From Pseudomonas fluorescens (lineage in GTDB: Bacteria > Pseudomonadota > Gammaproteobacteria > Pseudomonadales > Pseudomonadaceae): DNA of 64,000 bases. A model generated the notes under the pieces. That model saw nothing but the letters and a program-made list of their open reading frames with translations, was not told where the DNA came from and made no database searches. Each line of letters starts with the position of its first letter. Positions within the stretch are counted from its first letter, which is position 1. A program made the position numbers and the translations under genes. The stretch spans positions 4,030,001 through 4,094,000 of the forward strand of contig NZ_LT907842.1 in NCBI RefSeq assembly GCF_900215245.1, in the 5' to 3' direction. Shown here in pieces: positions 41,195 to 51,066 of the stretch.

Positions 41195-43816
41195 ATGGGC
41201 AAATCGCTGGTCATTGTGGAATCCCCGGCTAAGGCCAAGACCATCAACAAGTACTTGGGTAACGAGTACGTGGTGAAGTCGAGTATCGGCCATATCCGAG
41301 ACCTGCCCACCAGCGGTTCGGCTAGCGCCAGCAAGGAGCCGGCCGCCAAGCGCGGCAAGGCGGCTGCGGGCGAAGGTCCGGTGCTCACCCCCAAAGAGAA
41401 AGCGCGCAAGCAGCTGGTCTCACGCATGGGGGTGGACCCGGAACATGGCTGGAAGGCCAAGTACGAAATCCTTCCCGGCAAGGAAAAGGTCATCGAAGAG
41501 CTGCGCCGGCTCGCCAAAGATGCTGACACCATCTATCTCGCGACGGACTTGGACCGCGAAGGGGAAGCCATTGCCTGGCACCTGCGGGAAGCCATCGGCG
41601 GTGACGACAGCCGCTACAAGCGTGTCGTGTTCAACGAAATCACCAAGAAAGCCATCCAGGAAGCCTTCTCCAAGCCGGGCGAACTGGACATTGACCGTGT
41701 GAACGCCCAGCAGGCCCGTCGTTTCCTCGACCGCGTCGTGGGCTACATGGTCTCGCCATTGCTGTGGGCCAAGATCGCCCGTGGCCTGTCCGCCGGCCGT
41801 GTGCAATCGGTCGCGGTCAAGCTGGTGGTGGAGCGTGAACGTGAGATTCGTGCGTTCAACCCTGAAGAGTACTGGGAAGTGCACGCTGACCTCGGCACCG
41901 CCAAGGGCGCCAACGTGCGCTTTGAAGTGGCCCGCGAGAAAGGCGAGGCGTTCAAGCCGCTGAACGAAGCCCAGGCCATGGCCGCGCTGGAGAAGCTCAA
42001 GGCTTCCAGCTACAGCATCGTCAAGCGTGAAGACAAACCGACCAGCAGCAAGCCGTCGGCGCCGTTCATCACCTCCACCCTGCAACAGGCCGCGAGCAAC
42101 CGCCTGGGTTTCGGTGTGAAGAAAACCATGATGATGGCCCAGCGTTTGTACGAAGCCGGCTACATCACGTATATGCGTACCGACTCCACCAACCTGTCGC
42201 AAGACGCGGTGGCCATGGCGCGTACTTATATTGAGAGCGAATTCGGCAAGAAATACCTGCCGGAGAAGCCGAACGTCTACAGCAGCAAAGAAGGCGCCCA
42301 GGAGGCTCACGAAGCGATTCGTCCTTCCGACGCCAACACCGAGCCAAGCAAGCTGAGTGGCATGGAGCGCGACGCTGAGCGCCTCTACGAGCTGATCTGG
42401 CGTCAGTTCCTGGCGTGCCAGATGCTGCCGGCGCAATACCTGTCTACTACCGTCAGCGTGGGCGCAGGCGACTTCGAGCTGCGTGCCAAGGGCCGTATCC
42501 TCAAGTTCGACGGCTACACCCGCGTGATGCCGCAAATTGCCAAGCCAGGCGACGATGATGTGCTGCCTGACATGGCCCAGGGCGATACGCTCAAGCTGAT
42601 CAAGCTCGACCCGTCCCAGCACTTCACCAAGCCGCCGGCACGTTACTCCGAAGCCAGCCTGGTGAAAGAGATGGAAAAACGCGGTATCGGTCGTCCTTCG
42701 ACCTATGCGGCGATCATCTCGACCATCCAGGACCGTGGCTACGTGGCCCTGCACAACCGTCGTTTCTACTCGGAAAAGATGGGCGACATCGTCACTGAGC
42801 GTCTGTCCGAGAGTTTCTCCAACCTGATGGACTACGGCTTCACCGCCGGCATGGAAGAGAACCTCGATGACGTGGCCCAGGGCGAGCGCGACTGGAAAAA
42901 CGTGCTCGACGAGTTCTACGGCGACTTCAAAAAGAAACTCGAAGTGGCCGAAAGCCCTGAGAGCGGCATGCGTGCCAACCAGCCGGTAATGACGGACATT
43001 CCGTGCCTGACCTGTGGCCGCCCAATGCAGATTCGTACGGCGTCCACCGGTGTGTTCCTCGGTTGCTCGGGCTACAGCCTGCCGCCGAAAGAGCGCTGCA
43101 AGGCCACCGTGAATCTGGTGCCGGGTGACGAAATCGCCGCAGACGACGAGGGTGAATCCGAGTCGCTGGTCCTGCGTGGCAAGCACCGTTGCCCGATCTG
43201 CAGCACAGCCATGGATGCCTACCTGCTCGACGAGAAGCACAAGTTGCACATCTGCGGTAACAACCCGGATTGCGACGGCTACGAAATCGAAGAAGGCAGC
43301 TACCGCATCAAGGGCTACGAAGGCCCGAGCCTGGAGTGCGACAAGTGCGGCAGCGAGATGCAGCTCAAGACCGGCCGTTTCGGCAAGTTCTTCGGTTGCA
43401 CCAACCCGACTTGCAAGAACACCCGCAAACTGCTGAAAAGTGGTGACGCGGCGCCGCCGAAGATGGACCCGGTGAAGATGCCCGAACTCAAGTGCGAGAA
43501 GGTCAACGACACCTACATCCTGCGTGACGGCGCATCGGGCTTGTTCCTGGCTGCCAGCCAGTTCCCGAAAAACCGCGAGACCCGTGCGCCGTTGGTACTG
43601 GAAATCGTGCCACACAAGGACGAGATTGATCCGAAGTACCACTTCCTGTGTGAAGCGCCGAAGAAGGACCCCGACGGTCGCCCGGCTGTGATCCGTTACA
43701 GCCGTAAAACCAAGGAGCAGTACGTGCAGACCGAAGTGGACGGTAAGCCTACTGGCTGGAAAGCGTTCTATGACGGTGGCAAGTGGAAGGTCGAGGACAA
43801 GCGCCAGGGCGCTTGA
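41195..43816 (+). CDS. topA: DNA topoisomerase I
   Basis: Start at 41195 ([22 protein letters not shown]); the frame also opens upstream but without conservation. The 873-residue protein has a TOPRIM domain ([11 protein letters not shown] and [13 protein letters not shown] with its acidic triad), the active-site Tyr in [13 protein letters not shown], and three C-terminal Cys4 zinc fingers (CLTCGRPM...CSGYSL...C, CPICSTAM...[15 protein letters not shown]...CTNPTC). It relaxes negative supercoils. A terminator follows. Confidence 0.97.
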   Translation: MGKSLVIVESPAKAKTINKYLGNEYVVKSSIGHIRDLPTSGSASASKEPAAKRGKAAAGEGPVLTPKEKARKQLVSRMGVDPEHGWKAKYEILPGKEKVIEELRRLAKDADTIYLATDLDREGEAIAWHLREAIGGDDSRYKRVVFNEITKKAIQEAFSKPGELDIDRVNAQQARRFLDRVVGYMVSPLLWAKIARGLSAGRVQSVAVKLVVEREREIRAFNPEEYWEVHADLGTAKGANVRFEVAREKGEAFKPLNEAQAMAALEKLKASSYSIVKREDKPTSSKPSAPFITSTLQQAASNRLGFGVKKTMMMAQRLYEAGYITYMRTDSTNLSQDAVAMARTYIESEFGKKYLPEKPNVYSSKEGAQEAHEAIRPSDANTEPSKLSGMERDAERLYELIWRQFLACQMLPAQYLSTTVSVGAGDFELRAKGRILKFDGYTRVMPQIAKPGDDDVLPDMAQGDTLKLIKLDPSQHFTKPPARYSEASLVKEMEKRGIGRPSTYAAIISTIQDRGYVALHNRRFYSEKMGDIVTERLSESFSNLMDYGFTAGMEENLDDVAQGERDWKNVLDEFYGDFKKKLEVAESPESGMRANQPVMTDIPCLTCGRPMQIRTASTGVFLGCSGYSLPPKERCKATVNLVPGDEIAADDEGESESLVLRGKHRCPICSTAMDAYLLDEKHKLHICGNNPDCDGYEIEEGSYRIKGYEGPSLECDKCGSEMQLKTGRFGKFFGCTNPTCKNTRKLLKSGDAAPPKMDPVKMPELKCEKVNDTYILRDGASGLFLAASQFPKNRETRAPLVLEIVPHKDEIDPKYHFLCEAPKKDPDGRPAVIRYSRKTKEQYVQTEVDGKPTGWKAFYDGGKWKVEDKRQGA

Positions 43817-43837
43817 TCGACTCCGCTTGGAATGACA

Positions 43838-43867
43838 AAGGCCGCCTGTAAAGGCGGCCTTTTTTTG
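43838..43867 (+). terminator. Intrinsic terminator of topA
   Basis: Stem AAGGCCGCC / GGCGGCCTT with loop TGTAAA, then TTTTT. Confidence 0.92.
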
Positions 43868-43942
43868 CGCTTGCAGTCCGTTCGGCTGATCCGTGACACT
43901 GTTCAGCCAGCATCACGCTTATTCGTTGTGGAGATTGCCGTC

Positions 43943-44464
43943 ATGGCCAACGAACTCTATACCCGTACCAATCAGAAAATTTACTTCGCGGGTTTGTCCC
44001 TGGAAGCCCTTGGCCGCGCCGAGGAAGGGAAGGAGATGAATGCCATCGCGCTCGTCCAGGCCGGGCGTGAAGCAGCGTTGTTCCACCTGTACGGCGCGCT
44101 GCTGGGGTTGTGTCATGAGATTGCCGGGTTCTACCGTCTGCCCCAGGCCGGTTCGCCGCGTGCAGAAATGATCATGAACCACGACGTGCTGGCGAGCATG
44201 GCGATCCCTGAGCTGGCCGAATTGGTAGAAATGGCCCAGAGCCCCGACAGCTGGGTAGCTCGCTTGCTCAAAGCGCACGCCGATATGTTCCAGCCGCCAC
44301 GTGTTCCCCATGTGCCCAAAGGCGATGTGACACAGCCGCTGATCGTGGCACTGGCGCTGGAAGAAGATGAGCCCAAGCCGCTGAGCCGTGAGGAGCTGGA
44401 AAGCTGGCGCCAAGCGCTGAAGAAGATGGCGCTCAGGTTTCGTGAAGGCTTGAACGAGTGCTGA
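43943..44464 (+). CDS. Conserved hypothetical protein (DUF6586 type)
   Basis: Start at 43943, nine bases after GGAG. The 173-residue product (MANELYTRTNQKIYFAGLSL) is helical and soluble (LEALGRAEEGKEMNAIALVQAGREA, AIPELAELVEMAQSP), with a Pro-rich middle (FQPPRVPHVPKGDV). I believe it matches a conserved Pseudomonas family near topA (DUF6586), without known function. A REPIN follows. Confidence 0.75.
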   Translation: MANELYTRTNQKIYFAGLSLEALGRAEEGKEMNAIALVQAGREAALFHLYGALLGLCHEIAGFYRLPQAGSPRAEMIMNHDVLASMAIPELAELVEMAQSPDSWVARLLKAHADMFQPPRVPHVPKGDVTQPLIVALALEEDEPKPLSREELESWRQALKKMALRFREGLNEC

Positions 44465-44492
44465 AGGGTTTTCGCTGAGGTGCACTCACCGC

Positions 44493-44563
44493 TGTGGGAG
44501 CGGGCTTGCTCGTGAAAGCGGCATTACTGACCCGCCGCATTCGCGAGCAAGCCCGCTCACACA
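44493..44563. repeat. REPIN with short spacer
   Basis: Class I arms with several mismatches (CTCGTGAAAGCGG; GCTCACACA) and a shortened spacer of about 15 nt, suggesting a partly decayed element. Confidence 0.8.
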
Positions 44564-44713
44564 TTTGAACCGAGTCAGGCAGAAAATCCTGCACGGGGCT
44601 CGCAGCGTTCAAAAAGCACCATTCATCAAGCCGTAAAGAAACCTGTTGAGATCCTCTGCGGGGCGGGGTGGATGACTGATATAATCCCGGCCTTTCGTGG
44701 AGAACAGACTTTT

Positions 44714-44947
44714 ATGCCAACGTCCTTTCTGGAAATTGTTGAATTGCCTGACGGCCGAATTGAGCTGCGCCGGGCTGAGGACGAGGGTTCTCTGGTTATT
44801 TTGGATTTTTCCGAGGACGCAAAAGCGTTCCTGCAAGGCCAGCACGTGGAAGTAGCGAAAGCCATGTTGAGCGTGGGTGTGCAGATGGCAGGTCGCCTGG
44901 CAGAAGGCGAACCGGAGAAAGATGACGGCCCGCGAGTGCTTCACTGA
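44714..44947 (+). CDS. Small soluble protein of unknown function
   Basis: Start at ATG 44714. The 77-residue acidic product (MPTSFLEIVELPDGRIELRR) has short beta-strand then helix character (VILDFSEDAKAFLQGQHVEVAKAMLSVGV) and a charged tail. It resembles conserved Pseudomonas proteins found beside the lexA-sulA locus; function unknown. Confidence 0.7.
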   Translation: MPTSFLEIVELPDGRIELRRAEDEGSLVILDFSEDAKAFLQGQHVEVAKAMLSVGVQMAGRLAEGEPEKDDGPRVLH

Positions 44948-45026
44948 GTTTTTGTGAGCTGGCTTGCCAAGGCAAGCTCCATTGCGACAGAAGTACTCCT
45001 GCCAGATAGGCAAGCAACTAGCCTGA

Positions 45027-45500
45027 TTACCCCAATCGAATATTCAAGCTCTGTGCCTCGCCCGTACGCGCGGCGCTGATCAACTGCTGCCTGGCGGTAG
45101 CGTTGAGCGGGTTCAGCCAGCTCACCACCGTGTGGCTGCGGCCCAGGCGCAAAGCTTCACACGTCAACTGCTGGGCACTTTGCGCGCCGCGCGGTTGCAG
45201 CAGCAGGATGCGCTCACGGTTGAGGCCGGCGTCGCGCAACCAGGCCTGGGTCAGGCTGGCGGGCGGGGCGATCAGCGTCAGCCAGCGCGCGTCCTGCTCT
45301 TCGCTCAATTCGCGAAGGATCGGCGCCAGCAGGCTCAGGCAGCTCCCGGCAGCACCGCGCAACGACAGCTCACTGAACGCCTCGGGTTCGGAGCCCCATG
45401 GGGCCTCGACCGTTTCCTTGAGGATGGGCGCAAGGGGTTGGGCCATAAAGGCCTCGAACAGCGACAGTTGTGTGTGTTGTGGGGTGTGCACGAGCTGCAT
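45027..45500 (-). CDS. sulA: SOS cell division inhibitor SulA
   Basis: A 157-residue SulA-family protein (FtsZ inhibitor). It carries SLSLLAPILRELSEEQDARWLTLIAPP-like strands, LLLQPRGAQSAQQLTCEALR and VVSWLNPLNATARQQLISAA, matching the RecA-like SulA fold that blocks FtsZ polymerisation during DNA damage. It lies 10 bp after lexA; its ribosome site AAGGAGG overlaps the lexA stop, so both are made from one LexA-controlled transcript. Confidence 0.88.
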   Translation of the reverse strand: MQLVHTPQHTQLSLFEAFMAQPLAPILKETVEAPWGSEPEAFSELSLRGAAGSCLSLLAPILRELSEEQDARWLTLIAPPASLTQAWLRDAGLNRERILLLQPRGAQSAQQLTCEALRLGRSHTVVSWLNPLNATARQQLISAARTGEAQSLNIRLG

Positions 45501-45510
45501 GGTGCCTCCT

Positions 45511-46119
45511 TTAGCGGCGAATGACGCCGACGCTCAAGCCTTCGATCACCAGGTCCTGATCTTTCAGGTTCACTTCAATCGGGGCGAACTCAGGGTTCTC
45601 GGCCATCAGCCAGACCTTGCTGCCTTCGCGCTTGAAGCGTTTGACGGTGACTTCATCGCCGATACGCGCGACGACGATCTGGCCATTACGGGCTTCGCGG
45701 GTGGTGTGGACGGCCAGCAGGTCGCCGTCGAAAATCCCCACGTCCTTCATGCTCATGCCGTGTACACGCAACAGGTAGTCGGCACGCGGATGGAAAAAGG
45801 TCGGGTTGATGTTGCAGGATTCCTCGACGTGCTGTTGCGCCAGGATCGGCGCACCGGCGGCGACGCGACCGATGATCGGCAGCGTCGACTCGTCGGCCTT
45901 GGCTTCGAAGCCGGGGATGCGAATGCCGCGAGAAGCCCCTGGGGTCATCTCGATCGCGCCTTTGCGAGCGAGGGCCTTGAGGTGTTCTTCGGCAGCGTTG
46001 GGGGATTTGAACCCCAGTTCCAGCGCAATTTCCGCTCGTGTCGGCGGGTAGCCGTTGTCATCGAGGCAGCGCTTGATAAAAGCCAGAATCTCAGCTTGGC
46101 GTGGCGTCAGTTTTAGCAT
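45511..46119 (-). CDS. lexA: LexA repressor
   Basis: A 202-residue S24 autopeptidase repressor. An N-terminal winged helix-turn-helix ([33 protein letters not shown]) is followed by the Ala88-Gly89 self-cleavage site in [11 protein letters not shown] and the catalytic Ser123 (GMSMKDVG) and Lys160 (GDEVTVKRF). RecA-stimulated cleavage after DNA damage opens the SOS regulon. Two LexA boxes precede the gene, so it represses itself and sulA. Confidence 0.97.
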   Translation of the reverse strand: MLKLTPRQAEILAFIKRCLDDNGYPPTRAEIALELGFKSPNAAEEHLKALARKGAIEMTPGASRGIRIPGFEAKADESTLPIIGRVAAGAPILAQQHVEESCNINPTFFHPRADYLLRVHGMSMKDVGIFDGDLLAVHTTREARNGQIVVARIGDEVTVKRFKREGSKVWLMAENPEFAPIEVNLKDQDLVIEGLSVGVIRR

Positions 46120-46129
46120 GTTGATCGCT

Positions 46130-46145
46130 CTGTCTTTTTATACAG
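46130..46145 (-). promoter_or_regulatory. LexA box, proximal
   Basis: CTGTATAAAAAGACAG on the minus strand, a CTG-N10-CAG site lying 11 bp before the lexA start codon. Confidence 0.85.
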
Positions 46146-46148
46146 TGA

Positions 46149-46181
46149 CTGGGATTATATACAGTGAACTGCGCTTGGCAA
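46149..46181 (-). promoter_or_regulatory. lexA promoter with overlapping distal LexA box
   Basis: On the minus strand, -35 TTGCCA (46176-46181), 16 bases, -10 TATAAT (46154-46159). The box CTGTATATAATCCCAG (46149-46164, CTG-N10-CAG) covers the -10, so LexA binding would block the promoter. The two boxes are 19 bp apart. Confidence 0.85.
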
Positions 46182-46323
46182 TCATCCTTTTTTGGCACTC
46201 CGCTGGACGGTCATTCGTCATCCTTCTTACAAGGCACAGACAGCGCTGCCTACAGACCGGAAAGGATGTGATTAAATAGCGGCGAATTAGATGACTGCCC
46301 GGCCGGAAAACGGACTCACAGGC

Positions 46324-46352
46324 TTGACAAGACACACACTGAAACGTATGTT
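46324..46352 (+). promoter_or_regulatory. psrA promoter
   Basis: TTGACA, 17 bases, TATGTT. The -10 lies inside the first PsrA box, consistent with self-repression. Confidence 0.7.
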
Positions 46353-46367
46353 TCAAACAAGTGTTTG
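46341..46367 (+). promoter_or_regulatory. Tandem PsrA boxes
   Basis: GAAACGTATGTTTC (46341-46354) and CAAACAAGTGTTTG (46354-46367), each matching the PsrA pattern G/C-AAAC-N4-GTTT-G/C, overlap by one base. They cover the psrA promoter from the -10 to 15 bp before the start codon. Confidence 0.8.
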
Positions 46368-46382
46368 TCAGGCGGAGTAGCC

Positions 46383-47090
46383 ATGGCCCAGTCGGAAACC
46401 GTTGAACGCATTCTCGATGCTGCCGAGCAATTGTTCGCGGAAAAAGGATTTGCTGAAACTTCATTGCGGCTGATCACCAGCAAGGCTGGGGTCAACCTTG
46501 CCGCAGTGAATTACCATTTCGGCTCGAAAAAAGCCCTGATCCAGGCCGTGTTCTCACGCTTCCTGGGGCCGTTCTGCGCCAGCCTCGACCGTGAGCTGGA
46601 GCGCCGCCAGACCAAGCCTGAAAACAAGCCAAGCCTGGAAGACCTGCTGGAAATCCTCGTCGAGCAGGCGCTGGTGGTTCAACCACGCAGCGGCAACGAC
46701 CTGTCGATCTTCATGCGTCTGTTGGGCCTGGCGTTCAGCCAGAGCCAGGGTCACCTGCGGCGTTACCTGGAAGACATGTACGGCAAGGTTTTCCGCCGCT
46801 ATATGTTGCTGGTTAACGAAGCTGCCCCGCGTATTCCGCCGATTGAGCTGTTCTGGCGCGTGCACTTCATGCTCGGCGCTGCCGCGTTCAGCATGTCCGG
46901 GATCAAGGCGTTGCGCGCGATTGCCGAGACCGACTTCGGTGTGAACACGTCCATCGAGCAAGTGATGCGCCTGATGGTGCCGTTCCTTGCGGCCGGCATG
47001 CGCGCCGAAACCGGCGTGACCGACCAGGCCATGGCGGCCGCGCAATTGCGCCCACGCAGCAAATCGACCCCGGCCGTCGCCAAGGCGTGA
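46383..47090 (+). CDS. psrA: TetR family fatty-acid-responsive regulator PsrA
   Basis: Start at 46383 (MAQSETVERILDAAEQLF), five bases after GGAG. The 235-residue protein has the TetR helix-turn-helix (residues about 8-50, LRLITSKAGVNLAAVNYHFGSKKAL) and a long ligand domain. Its place beside lexA and nagZ and its own boxes fit PsrA, which in pseudomonads senses long-chain fatty acids, represses itself and beta-oxidation genes, and activates rpoS. The Pro/Ala/Lys-rich C-terminus (RPRSKSTPAVAKA) is probably disordered. Confidence 0.93.
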   Translation: MAQSETVERILDAAEQLFAEKGFAETSLRLITSKAGVNLAAVNYHFGSKKALIQAVFSRFLGPFCASLDRELERRQTKPENKPSLEDLLEILVEQALVVQPRSGNDLSIFMRLLGLAFSQSQGHLRRYLEDMYGKVFRRYMLLVNEAAPRIPPIELFWRVHFMLGAAAFSMSGIKALRAIAETDFGVNTSIEQVMRLMVPFLAAGMRAETGVTDQAMAAAQLRPRSKSTPAVAKA

Positions 47091-47243
47091 CCGGCCCGGG
47101 TGTGCGCGGCCGCTTGCATCCGCTAAGCTAGCCGCCATGCCGATTTCAGCTATGTACTCGCAACCCGTTGTTTTCACCGCGCGCCCGTCATTAACGGCGC
47201 CACGTGAGGGCAACGGGTTGTGTGCGTTATTTAAGGAAGGTTT

Positions 47244-48254
47244 ATGACTGCTGTCCTGCAAGGTTCGTTAATGGTCGATGTGGCCGGTACTTGGCTGACG
47301 GCCGAGGATCGCCACCTGTTGCGCCAGCCTGAAGTGGGCGGGCTGATCATTTTTGCGCGCAATATCGAGCACCCACGCCAGGTGCGCGAGCTGAGCGCGG
47401 CGATCCGAGCGGTGCGCCCGGACCTGCTGCTGGCTGTCGACCAGGAAGGCGGGCGTGTGCAGCGCCTGCGCCAGGGCTTTGTGCGCCTGCCGGCCATGCG
47501 GCTACTGGCGGATAAGCCGAATGCCGAGTACTTGGCTGAACAGTGCGGCTGGATCATGGCAACTGAAGTGCTGGCGGTCGGCCTCGACCTGAGCTTCGCC
47601 CCGGTGCTGGACCTGGACTACCAACGCAGCGCCGTAGTCGGCACGCGTTCGTTCGAAGGCGACCCCGAGCGCGCCGCTGTGCTGGCAGGCGCCTTCATTC
47701 GTGGCATGAACAGTGCCGGCATGGCCGCCACCGGCAAACACTTCCCGGGCCACGGTTGGGCTGAGGCCGATTCCCACGTCGCCATCCCCAATGATGAACG
47801 CAGCCTGGAACAGATTCGCGCAAATGACCTGGTGCCTTTCGCGCGCCTGAGCACGCAGTTGGCGGCCGTGATGCCTGCCCACGTCATCTACCCACAGGTT
47901 GACGCCCAGCCTGCCGGTTTCTCGCGTCGCTGGTTGCAGGATATTTTGCGTGGCGAGTTGCAGTTCGATGGGGTTATTTTCAGCGACGACCTGTCTATGG
48001 CGGGGGCGCACGTGGTCGGTGATGCGGCCAGTCGAATTGAGGCGGCGCTGACGGCCGGCTGTGATATGGGCCTGGTGTGTAATGACCGCGCGGCTGCCGA
48101 GCTGGCGCTGACCGCTGCGCAACGCATGAAGGTCACCCCATCTGCCCGCATCGCGCGGATGCGTGGGCAGGCGATTGCCTCTACGGACTATAAGCAGGAC
48201 CCGCGTTGGTTGGTGGCGCTCACAGCGTTGCGGGATGCTCAGTTGATCGACTGA
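47244..48254 (+). CDS. nagZ: Beta-N-acetylhexosaminidase NagZ
   Basis: A 336-residue family 3 glycosidase. DVAGTWLTAEDRHLL, VDQEGGRVQRLRQGF, the hallmark KHFPGHGWAEADSH (catalytic loop with the general acid/base His) and the nucleophile Asp in FSDDLSMAGA are all seen. It removes N-acetylglucosamine from anhydro-muropeptides in the cytoplasm during peptidoglycan recycling, which also produces signals for AmpR-dependent beta-lactamase induction. AAGGAAGG precedes the ATG. Confidence 0.96.
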   Translation: MTAVLQGSLMVDVAGTWLTAEDRHLLRQPEVGGLIIFARNIEHPRQVRELSAAIRAVRPDLLLAVDQEGGRVQRLRQGFVRLPAMRLLADKPNAEYLAEQCGWIMATEVLAVGLDLSFAPVLDLDYQRSAVVGTRSFEGDPERAAVLAGAFIRGMNSAGMAATGKHFPGHGWAEADSHVAIPNDERSLEQIRANDLVPFARLSTQLAAVMPAHVIYPQVDAQPAGFSRRWLQDILRGELQFDGVIFSDDLSMAGAHVVGDAASRIEAALTAGCDMGLVCNDRAAAELALTAAQRMKVTPSARIARMRGQAIASTDYKQDPRWLVALTALRDAQLID

Positions 48255-48267
48255 TAACCGTGGCGCG

Positions 48268-48358
48268 TCCTTCGCGAGCAAGCCCGCGCCCGCATTCGAG
48301 CGCATTCCAAAAGGATGTACGCGATTAAATGTGGGCGCGGGCTTGCTCGCGAAGGCGG
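48268..48358. repeat. REPIN with reversed arm order
   Basis: A left arm reading TTCGCGAGCAAGCCCGCGCCCGCA and a right arm GTGGGCGCGGGCTTGCTCGCGAA form an inverted pair of the opposite order from most here, with a G/C substitution in both arms (GGGCGCGGGC). It lies between the convergent nagZ and helicase genes. Confidence 0.85.
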
Positions 48359-48366
48359 TCTGTCAG

Positions 48367-51057
48367 TCAGCGCTTCTCTTGCTTGTGGGGCAACGGCGCA
48401 AACAACGCCTCGATATCCTCGTTGCCCAACTGCCAATCGCCTGTCTTGCGTCCGTCCAGCACACCTGCCGCCAGGTCGGATTTTTCCTTCTGCAGGTGTT
48501 GGATTTTCTCCTCCACCGTGCCCCGGGCAATCATCTTGTAGACGAACACCGGCTTCTCCTGCCCGATGCGATACGCGCGGTCGGTGGCCTGGTTTTCCGT
48601 GGCCGGGTTCCACCATGGGTCGTAGTGAATGACCGTGTCGGCTTCGGTCAGGTTCAAGCCCACACCGCCAGCCTTCAAGCTGATCAGAAAAATCTGTAGC
48701 TTGCCGCTCTGGAAATCCTTCACCGGCGTGCGCCGGTCGCGGGTCTGGCCGGTCAACAGGGCGTAGGCCACGCCGCGCTTTTTCAGTTCGGCCTCGATCA
48801 GGCTCAGCATCGAGGTGAACTGGGAGAACAGCAGAATCCGGCGCCCTTCGGCAAACAGTTCTTCGAGCATTTCCATCAGGCTGTCCAGCTTGCCCGAACT
48901 GCTGCCTCGGGCGGGCAGGGTGGCGTCGTTGACCAGACGCAGGTCACAGCACACCTGGCGCAGCTTGAGCAGCGCTTCAAGAATGATGATCTGGCTGCGC
49001 GCGACGCCTTTACGGGTGATTTCATCGCGGACTTTTTTATCCATGGCCAGGCGCATGGTCTCGTACACATCGCGCTGGGCCTCATTGAGGTCAACCCAAT
49101 GGATGATCTCGGTCTTGGGCGGCAACTCCGTTGCCACCTGTTCCTTGGTACGGCGCAGCAGGAAGGGTTTTATCCGACCGTTGAGGTGCTGCAAGCGCAC
49201 GTCACTGGCGCGTTTTTCGATCGGCACGCGGTAATCGCGGTTGAAGCTTTTGACGTCACCCAGCCAGCCCGGCAGCAGGAAGTGAAACAGCGACCACAGC
49301 TCGCCCAGGTGGTTTTCCAGCGGTGTGCCACTCAGGCACAGGCGCTGGCGCGCATTCAGTTCGCGCGCCGCCTGCGCGGCCTTGCTCGTGGGGTTCTTGA
49401 TGTACTGGGCTTCATCGAGGATCAGTATGTGCAAGGGCAGGGCGGCGAGCGGTTCGATGTCCTTGGGCAGCAAGGCATACGTGGTCAGCAGCAGGTCATA
49501 GTCCTGCAGGTTGGCGAAGTGCTTTTTGCGCGTCGCGCCATAGAGTGCCAGTACCTTGAGCTGCGGCGTGAAGTGCGCCGCTTCGTCGAGCCAGTTCGGG
49601 ATCAGGCTGGTGGGCATCACCACCATGCACGGCCGGTCGAGGCGCCCGGCGGCTTTCTCGGTAAGAATATGCGCCAGGGTCTGCAGGGTTTTACCCAGGC
49701 CCATGTCGTCCGCGAGAATCCCGCCCACCTCAAGTTGGCGCAGCGACTGCATCCAGCTCAAGCCTTCCAGCTGGTAGGGGCGTAAGGTCGCGTTCAACCC
49801 CTCGGGCGCCACACAGCTGAAATCCTTGATGTCGCGCAGGCGCTGGGCGAAATTGCGGATCTTCTCGCCGCCCTCCCATTGCAACGGCAGGTCTTCCAGC
49901 GGGTTGAGGCGAATCGCATCGGCCTTGGCCAGGCGCAGCGTGGTGTTGCCGGGTTCTTGCAGGTAAAACTCGCCGAGGGTGGCCAGCACCGGTTTCAATC
50001 GGCCGTAGGGCAGTGCCACTTGCAGCGGGCCGTGGCCGTTGGGCAGGCCGGGAATATTCACCAGGATCAGTTCGTCGTCGCGGCGCCGCGCGAGTTTTTC
50101 CGGGTTGAGGATCTCGGTGTGGGAGCGCATCAGGTTGAGCAGGATCGGCAACAGGCTCAGCCGCTCACCATTGACGATGATGCCCAGTTCCAGGTCGAAC
50201 CAGTCACGCTCCGGGCCCTCGTCGACCGTCGCGTACCAGTCGTCGACGGCGCTGAGGTCGAAGCCGAAATCCTCGTCGATCTGCAGTTCCCAACCCTCGG
50301 CGCGCAGGGCGGGCGACGCGTTAAGGGTAAAGTTCAGCCAGGCGCTGTCGTTGACCATCTCAAACAATTCACCGGCACTCTCCGGCAACGCCTTGCTCTG
50401 GCGCGTGGCGATCTTGAAACCCAGCACGCGCAGTTGCTCGCGATACGGCTGCTCCAGCTCCGGGTGGCGTTTGATGCGCAGGCTTTGGGTGTCCTGGCGC
50501 ACGACGATATCGGCGTTCTTCTGCCCGCTGACATAGTTACCCAGGTAATTGAACGACAACGCGGCGCGGTGCTGGATATAGCGCTGCATCTTGCCGTTGC
50601 GCGGTTCAAACGCGCTGAACTCAACACTGGCCAGCCACAGGCGCGGCACGGGGCGCACCTCTTCCATCACCACTTGCGGCAACACCACGCGGTTATCCAG
50701 CACGGCCTGGAGCTTTTCCAGCAGCTCGGCATCCTGCGCCGCCGCCGGGTAGGCCAGGGTTTCCTGGACCTTGAGCAACACCGCCGCGATGTGTTTGCAG
50801 TTGGTGTGCACCGGGCACGTGCAGCGGCTGTCCACCAGGATCAACGTGCCTTTGGCCGATTCGCGCAGCGAAATGGTCTGCCGATAAACGTTGCCGCCCG
50901 AGCCTTCGCAACTGGCCACGATGGTGCTGTCGCCGGACTCGACGATGCGCACGCGGTTCTCCAGGGCGTAGCGCCGCCCGCGCTCAAGGCTTTGCTCTTT
51001 AAAGCGATTGGCCCACGAAGGGGCCAGGGGTTTGGTCAACGACGACGTCAGGGGCAT
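48367..51057 (-). CDS. SNF2-family helicase with SWIM zinc finger
   Basis: An 896-residue protein. The SWIM finger CTCPVHTNCKH lies near residues 79-89. A long middle region follows, then a SNF2 ATPase: Walker A ADDMGLGKTLQ, DEAQ box LDEAQYIKN, SGTPLENHLGELW (motif III), and in the helicase C lobe LLFSQFTSML and DPWWNPATENQATDRAYRIG. Bacterial members of this type are thought to remodel RNA polymerase or DNA complexes; the partner is unknown. It follows csiV and mfd on the same strand, 9 bp after the csiV stop. Confidence 0.9.
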   Translation of the reverse strand: MPLTSSLTKPLAPSWANRFKEQSLERGRRYALENRVRIVESGDSTIVASCEGSGGNVYRQTISLRESAKGTLILVDSRCTCPVHTNCKHIAAVLLKVQETLAYPAAAQDAELLEKLQAVLDNRVVLPQVVMEEVRPVPRLWLASVEFSAFEPRNGKMQRYIQHRAALSFNYLGNYVSGQKNADIVVRQDTQSLRIKRHPELEQPYREQLRVLGFKIATRQSKALPESAGELFEMVNDSAWLNFTLNASPALRAEGWELQIDEDFGFDLSAVDDWYATVDEGPERDWFDLELGIIVNGERLSLLPILLNLMRSHTEILNPEKLARRRDDELILVNIPGLPNGHGPLQVALPYGRLKPVLATLGEFYLQEPGNTTLRLAKADAIRLNPLEDLPLQWEGGEKIRNFAQRLRDIKDFSCVAPEGLNATLRPYQLEGLSWMQSLRQLEVGGILADDMGLGKTLQTLAHILTEKAAGRLDRPCMVVMPTSLIPNWLDEAAHFTPQLKVLALYGATRKKHFANLQDYDLLLTTYALLPKDIEPLAALPLHILILDEAQYIKNPTSKAAQAARELNARQRLCLSGTPLENHLGELWSLFHFLLPGWLGDVKSFNRDYRVPIEKRASDVRLQHLNGRIKPFLLRRTKEQVATELPPKTEIIHWVDLNEAQRDVYETMRLAMDKKVRDEITRKGVARSQIIILEALLKLRQVCCDLRLVNDATLPARGSSSGKLDSLMEMLEELFAEGRRILLFSQFTSMLSLIEAELKKRGVAYALLTGQTRDRRTPVKDFQSGKLQIFLISLKAGGVGLNLTEADTVIHYDPWWNPATENQATDRAYRIGQEKPVFVYKMIARGTVEEKIQHLQKEKSDLAAGVLDGRKTGDWQLGNEDIEALFAPLPHKQEKR

Positions 51058-51066
51058 GGCGCTGGA

